From contig JAPPDO010000440.1 of NCBI GenBank assembly GCA_028821635.1, positions 1-11,915 on the forward strand: a stretch of 11,915 nt of DNA. Direction: 5' to 3'. This document shows, in pieces, positions 9,241-11,915 of the stretch. The stretch's first letter is position 1, and each line of letters opens with the position of its first letter. Made by a program: the position numbers and the translations under genes. Under the pieces are notes generated by a model. The model ran no database searches. It saw nothing but the letters and a program-made list of their open reading frames with translations, and had not been told where the DNA came from. Source of the DNA: Ekhidna sp. GTDB taxonomy: Bacteria; Bacteroidota; Bacteroidia; Cytophagales; Cyclobacteriaceae.

Positions 9241-10161
9241 ATGAGAAAAATAGTTGTTATAGTCATTGGATTAGTCTTTAGTGCTATTGGCTTTGCGCAG
9301 CAAAGACCTGTTATATCTACATACATGCTTAACGGATTGGCACTCAATCCGGCGTATGCAGGCAGTTTGAATATTTTCAGTGCAAGTTTTATTTATAGAA
9401 AACAGTGGATCAACGTAGAGGGTGCTCCTACTTCTAATATTCTTACTGCAAATACCTCCTTGTATGGTAACCAGTTAGGTATTGGAATATTAGCATCAAG
9501 AGATGATATTGGTATCCATCAGGAATCAGCATTTTACATCAATGGAGCCTATAAAATCAGAACCGGTGCCGGAATTCTGTCCATGGGGCTTTCAGGGGGA
9601 TTTGATAATAGAAAGTCAGACTTCAATCAGTTGAACATATTAAACGAAGATGACCAACTATTGACAGGCACACCCACGCGATTCACTCCGAATTTTGGAA
9701 CTGGAATTTATTTTGCCAATCCCGTAATGTATGCCGGTATCTCAGTCCCATATATTCTTGAAAATACCCTGTATGATATTAACATTGAAGGTACCGTTTC
9801 TGAATCTAAAGAGAGTAGATACTACTATGCTACCGGTGGATTTATCTTTGATATAAACCAAAACGTAAAGTTTAGTCCATCCACTCTAATTCGATACCAA
9901 AATAATAGTCGGGTTGGATGGGATTTGAACGGAACCCTGATTTTTGACGGCATTGCATACGCAGGTGTTTCTTATCGAAGTGGCGATGCGCTGGTATTCT
10001 TAACTCAACTAATCTTAAATGAAAACTTCAGACTTGGATATGCCTACGATACCACAGTAAATGCGCTTAATGAAGCATCAAGAGGAACTCATGAAATACT
10101 TCTGAATTACAGAATCAAAATCAACTTTGCAAGAGACCCTCAATGTCCTGTTTATTTTTGA
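9241..10161 (+). CDS. Type IX secretion system membrane protein, PorP/SprF family
   Basis: This 306-residue protein has a signal peptide at 1-19 (ending GFA before Gln-Gln) and is rich in alternating hydrophobic strands, as expected of an outer-membrane beta-barrel. Family hallmarks are NPAYAG at residues 36-41, a following W...GAPT segment, RGTHEILLNYRI near 280-291 and the terminal CPVYF. Length is typical for the family (about 300). PorP is linked to the Porphyromonas gingivalis T9SS, and SprF is needed for surface delivery of SprB in Flavobacterium. Such genes commonly sit directly after a gene with a type B C-terminal domain, exactly as here, with a 13-base gap. The inferred role is therefore to secrete or anchor the upstream 2901-residue protein. 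The ATG at 9241 is preceded by GGGCGGAGA, and the signal peptide supports this start. The 3' end overlaps the convergent gene by 10 bases. Confidence 0.92.
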   Translation: MRKIVVIVIGLVFSAIGFAQQRPVISTYMLNGLALNPAYAGSLNIFSASFIYRKQWINVEGAPTSNILTANTSLYGNQLGIGILASRDDIGIHQESAFYINGAYKIRTGAGILSMGLSGGFDNRKSDFNQLNILNEDDQLLTGTPTRFTPNFGTGIYFANPVMYAGISVPYILENTLYDINIEGTVSESKESRYYYATGGFIFDINQNVKFSPSTLIRYQNNSRVGWDLNGTLIFDGIAYAGVSYRSGDALVFLTQLILNENFRLGYAYDTTVNALNEASRGTHEILLNYRIKINFARDPQCPVYF

Positions 10162-10514
10162 TTATGTCTGCTTAAATCCATCAACAGTGAGTTGATTAAC
10201 CACATCAGCAAGCTGAAAATAAGTGCCCACCAGAACCCATCTACAACAAATCCGTGTACTATACCATCTGCAATCAAAATAATGACTGCATTTATTACAA
10301 TAAGGAAGAGGCCGAATGTGACAATAGTAATCGGTATTGTAAGAATAATCAATAATGGCTTTACCGTTGCGTTTAGCAATGAAATAATCACAGCAACGAT
10401 GAGTGATGTAATAAAAACTTCAAGGCTGTCACCGGTGATTGCAATGCCCGGCAAAAGATAGGTTGCAGTAATCACTGCCAACGTGGATAGAAATAGTCTC
10501 GTAAAAAAGCTCAT
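10152..10514 (-). CDS. Phage holin family 4_2 / YvlD-like small membrane protein
   Basis: This 120-residue, very hydrophobic protein has about four transmembrane segments (near 4-22, 32-48, 54-82 and 94-112) and a short polar tail ending SRHNQK. The LNATVKPLL segment (47-55), followed by the TIPITIVTFGLFLIVINA stretch (59-76), is characteristic of the Phage_holin_4_2 (DUF360/YvlD) family. Despite the name, these proteins are widespread in bacterial chromosomes outside prophages and their function is poorly known; no phage genes surround this one. Length is normal for the family. Its ATG overlaps the TGA of the upstream carbonic-anhydrase-like gene (ATGA, 10511-10514), so the two are probably translationally coupled. 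Its TAA lies inside the 3' end of the convergent PorP/SprF gene. Confidence 0.85.
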   Translation of the reverse strand: MSFFTRLFLSTLAVITATYLLPGIAITGDSLEVFITSLIVAVIISLLNATVKPLLIILTIPITIVTFGLFLIVINAVIILIADGIVHGFVVDGFWWALIFSLLMWLINSLLMDLSRHNQK

Positions 10515-11035
10515 CTTCTACTCCTCGTTTTAAACCAACCCGCATAAAGAGTGTAGTTTTTAGCAATTCTTTCTGTCATTCCCTTATTTTTTTTATCCAC
10601 TTTTTTCAATTTCCGTGCAGGTATACCTCCATAGATGCTATTCTCTTCAACGATAAATCCTGCTTTAACCACCGCCCCCGCTCCCACAATAGCCCCGGAT
10701 TTTACAACTGCATTATCAAGCACTATCGCACCGATACCGATGAGCACATTATCTTCTATCGTGCATCCGTGCACTACTGCATTATGTCCAATTGAAACAT
10801 GGTTCCCTATGATAGTGCCTGCTTTTTCATAAGTTCCGTGTATCGTAACATTATCCTGAATATTTGTATTATTCCCTATTCGAATGGAATTAACATCACC
10901 TCTTACAACGGCACTAAACCAAACAGTACAGTTATTACCCATGATCACATCACCAACAATAACTGCATTCTCAGCAAACCAGCATTCACTCCCATATTGA
11001 GGTACTTGTCCCCTTACTGATCGTATTAATGTCAT
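10511..11035 (-). CDS. Gamma carbonic anhydrase family protein (YrdA/CaiE/PaaY-like left-handed beta-helix)
   Basis: From the ATG at 11035 the protein has 174 residues, the usual size, and begins MTLIRSVRGQVPQYG, the standard start of this family. Hexapeptide turns (I-x-G-N/D-x-x) run through residues about 24-150 and form a trimeric left-handed beta-helix. The metal-site pattern of gamma carbonic anhydrase is complete: Arg45 and Asp47 (VVRGD), Gln60 (NIQD), His66 (TIHG), and His84 and His89 (GHNAVVH). A metalloenzyme is therefore plausible, with hydration of CO2 as the family reaction. Many bacterial members lack the acidic loop of archaeal Cam and show weak or no measured activity, so the substrate is uncertain. 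A longer frame opens at 11110, but its extra 25 residues match nothing in the family. No Shine-Dalgarno is visible. The gene probably forms an operon with the YvlD-like gene, which it overlaps by four bases. Confidence 0.9.
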   Translation of the reverse strand: MTLIRSVRGQVPQYGSECWFAENAVIVGDVIMGNNCTVWFSAVVRGDVNSIRIGNNTNIQDNVTIHGTYEKAGTIIGNHVSIGHNAVVHGCTIEDNVLIGIGAIVLDNAVVKSGAIVGAGAVVKAGFIVEENSIYGGIPARKLKKVDKKNKGMTERIAKNYTLYAGWFKTRSRR

Positions 11036-11080
11036 AATTGATAAAAGTATTACTAATTTCCATAAAACACGCTGACGAAG

Positions 11081-11134
11081 TATCGTTATTATTTCTGATA
11101 TCGTTAGCACAGTGGATTTACACTAACAACGATA
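11081..11134. repeat. Cluster of TATCGTT(A) elements upstream of the gamma carbonic anhydrase gene
   Basis: TATCGTTA occurs at 11081-11088 and again at 11099-11106 in direct orientation, 18 bases apart. The reverse complement AACGATA lies at 11128-11134. The second and third copies form the arms of an imperfect hairpin: TATCGTTAG against CTAACAACGATA, a 7-bp outer match with a 3-base bulge. They lie 46-99 bases upstream of the chosen start codon, a reasonable place for an operator. A regulatory role is inference only. Confidence 0.4.
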
Positions 11135-11279
11135 AGCTGCCCCAAATACCATGCTAGGGACTTTGCAGAAGAATAAAAAAGAGCAGCAGAAAACAGCAAC
11201 ATCAATATAAATCATGTCAACATAATCTTGCTGATTTTTTGTAAGCAGCTACAAATCTTTATCTGTATCGGATATCGGA

Positions 11280-11296
11280 CGGACCCGCAGGGTCCG
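11280..11296 (-). terminator. GC-rich hairpin downstream of the Calx-beta/T9SS gene
   Basis: CGGACCC (11280-11286), the loop GCA, and GGGTCCG (11290-11296) make a perfect 7-bp, almost pure G-C stem. It is 45 bases beyond the TGA of the minus-strand Calx-beta gene. The bases following on the minus strand are not a run of T, so it is not a canonical intrinsic terminator. It may be a transcript-end stabiliser or a dispersed palindromic element. It is the only strong GC hairpin in the noncoding parts of the window. Confidence 0.4.
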
Positions 11297-11340
11297 CCAG
11301 GGAAAGGCCGCCTGAATAACTTAAAACTTTTCGGGTTTTC

Positions 11341-11915
11341 TCACTCCCTCACAAACTTCAGCAAACGCCCGTCCGGTAGCTGTACCAAATACAGGCCGCT
11401 TTGCAGGGAAGTGATGTCTGTCCTTGTGTTCGTAGTGCCTTCCAATAGCGACTTTCCATTTAAGCTCAAAATCTTGAATGTCCCTCCGACGGGAGACCGC
11501 ACCTCCAAATAGCGGCCCGAGGGATTGGGAAAGACAACGATTTCTACCGCATTTTCCGCTGTCCCCAATGGAGCCTCATCATTGTCATTCACAGTCACGC
11601 TGGCCTCGCTCGGAGTTCCTACCATGTAGCCGGTACCGTCCACTACGATCACCGTCACACTGCCGTCAGGTTCATCGGCGTTGTCATTGACTGTGGCGAC
11701 GGTATAGGTCGCACTGCCGGAGGTGGGGATGACCACCGTCTTCGTGCCCTCATCACCGGAAGCTACAAAGTCGCTGCCCGCTGCTTCTGCTACGGAAAGG
11801 CTCACGGTCAGATTAGCCATAGGTGCCGGTGCGGCGGTCAGGGTGAAGGCCGCCTCGGTGCCTTCGGTCACCGGTGAGGTGCCCGCTGCAATGGTCACCA
11901 CAGGCTGCACGCTTG
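11341..11915 (-). CDS. Secreted protein with Calx-beta domain and T9SS type A sorting domain (C-terminal part, runs off the right edge)
   Basis: The minus-strand frame is open from the window edge to the TGA at 11341-11343, giving about 190 C-terminal residues. The first ~110 residues form a Calx-beta domain: a PVTEGTEAAFTLT segment, SDFVASGDEGTKTVVIPTSG, then DEPDGSVTV and VTVNDNDEAP at the end. These extracellular beta-sandwiches often bind calcium and usually occur in tandem. The entering residues (SVQPVVTIAAG) look like the start of one more repeat. The last 70 residues (11344-11553) are a type A T9SS sorting domain: VVFPNPSGRYLEV, FKILSLNGKSLLEG, LQSGLYLVQL, KFVRE. This tail is cleaved after transport while the protein is attached to the surface or released. 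The function of the missing N-terminal part is unknown. The GTG at 11910 is in frame but internal, not a start. GC content is clearly higher than in the neighbouring genes. Confidence 0.88.
   Translation of the reverse strand, partial: SVQPVVTIAAGTSPVTEGTEAAFTLTAAPAPMANLTVSLSVAEAAGSDFVASGDEGTKTVVIPTSGSATYTVATVNDNADEPDGSVTVIVVDGTGYMVGTPSEASVTVNDNDEAPLGTAENAVEIVVFPNPSGRYLEVRSPVGGTFKILSLNGKSLLEGTTNTRTDITSLQSGLYLVQLPDGRLLKFVRE

Larger units (their letters stand above)
11036..11340. other. Noncoding region between gamma carbonic anhydrase and Calx-beta/T9SS genes
   Basis: No gene is supported here. Both flanking genes run on the minus strand, so this is the downstream region of the Calx-beta/T9SS gene and the upstream region of the carbonic-anhydrase-like gene. 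It contains three TATCGTT-type elements (11081-11134), a tandem TATCGGA pair (11266-11279), a GC-rich hairpin (11280-11296), and a weak AAAAC/GTTTT hairpin (11323-11327 with 11335-11339) just past the stop codon of the right-hand gene. I found no full TAnnTTTG promoter on the minus strand ahead of 11035. Confidence 0.55.

Noticed and set aside
10113..10163. AATCAAAA / TTTTGATT inverted repeat at the convergent gene ends as a bidirectional terminator
   Set aside because: It is an 8-bp, nearly all A/T stem with a loop of about 35 bases lying in coding sequence; too weak to support the call.
10180..10196. ATCAAC-AGTGA-GTTGAT hairpin just after the PorP/SprF stop as its terminator
   Set aside because: It is a perfect 6-bp stem, but no T tract follows on either strand and it lies inside the YvlD-like coding region.
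10152..10514. Prophage lysis cassette suggested by the holin-like annotation
   Set aside because: No endolysin, spanin or other phage gene is nearby, and the Phage_holin_4_2/YvlD family is common in ordinary chromosomes.
11036..11110. N-terminal 25-residue extension of the gamma carbonic anhydrase frame (start at 11110)
   Set aside because: The family normally begins M-x-L-I-x-S-V-R-G, which matches the ATG at 11035. The extension has no family similarity, and the region holds the TATCGTTA repeats.
11228..11512. Plus-strand 94-codon frame over the end of the Calx-beta/T9SS gene
   Set aside because: It is antisense to a well-supported T9SS sorting domain and has no recognisable domain or composition of its own.
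11341..11910. Complete short gene starting at the GTG at 11910
   Set aside because: The frame stays open to the window edge, there is no signal peptide, and a Calx-beta domain is entered in mid-protein, so this is the C-terminus of a longer gene.

Overview
The window looks like a chromosomal segment of a Bacteroidota bacterium. Three lines of evidence agree. Two different type IX secretion system (T9SS) C-terminal sorting domains are present. A PorP/SprF-family T9SS outer-membrane protein is encoded. The likely promoter of the large gene matches the Bacteroidota consensus (TTG, spacer, TAnnTTTG) rather than the sigma70 one. The genus cannot be resolved from the sequence alone. Most of the window is moderately AT-rich; the last ~570 bases are clearly GC-richer.

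Layout. Bases 1-131 (minus strand) are the 5' end of an IS1-like transposase gene with an N-terminal CxxC...CxxC zinc ribbon, cut by the window edge. Bases 132-521 are noncoding and hold a good promoter candidate. Bases 522-9227 encode a 2901-residue secreted protein. In order it has a signal peptide, a short Ca-binding-like motif, an FG-GAP/VCBS beta-propeller (seven canonical loops plus one degenerate), a CARDB-like domain, about 18 divergent Cys-paired Ig-like repeats (two carrying insertions), and a type B T9SS C-terminal domain. Thirteen bases later comes a PorP/SprF-family gene (9241-10161). This pair is the classic arrangement of a type B cargo and its dedicated outer-membrane partner: the large protein is probably exported through the T9SS and kept at, or released from, the cell surface with help from the PorP/SprF-like protein.

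The minus-strand genes that follow converge on this unit. A gamma-class carbonic anhydrase family gene (10511-11035) overlaps by 4 bases (ATGA) a small four-helix membrane protein of the phage holin 4_2/YvlD type (10152-10514). The latter's 3' end overlaps the 3' end of the PorP/SprF gene by 10 bases. A ~305-base noncoding stretch (11036-11340) contains a TATCGTTA repeat cluster and a GC-rich hairpin. The right edge (11341-11915, minus strand) is the C-terminal part of another secreted protein with a Calx-beta domain and a type A T9SS sorting domain.

The clearest candidate for something interesting is the giant type B cargo: its repeat-by-repeat divergence, its two domain insertions and its PorP/SprF partner. 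The families involved are known; what may be new is the particular architecture and its ligand. I see no CRISPR array, tRNA, rRNA or recognisable defence system.
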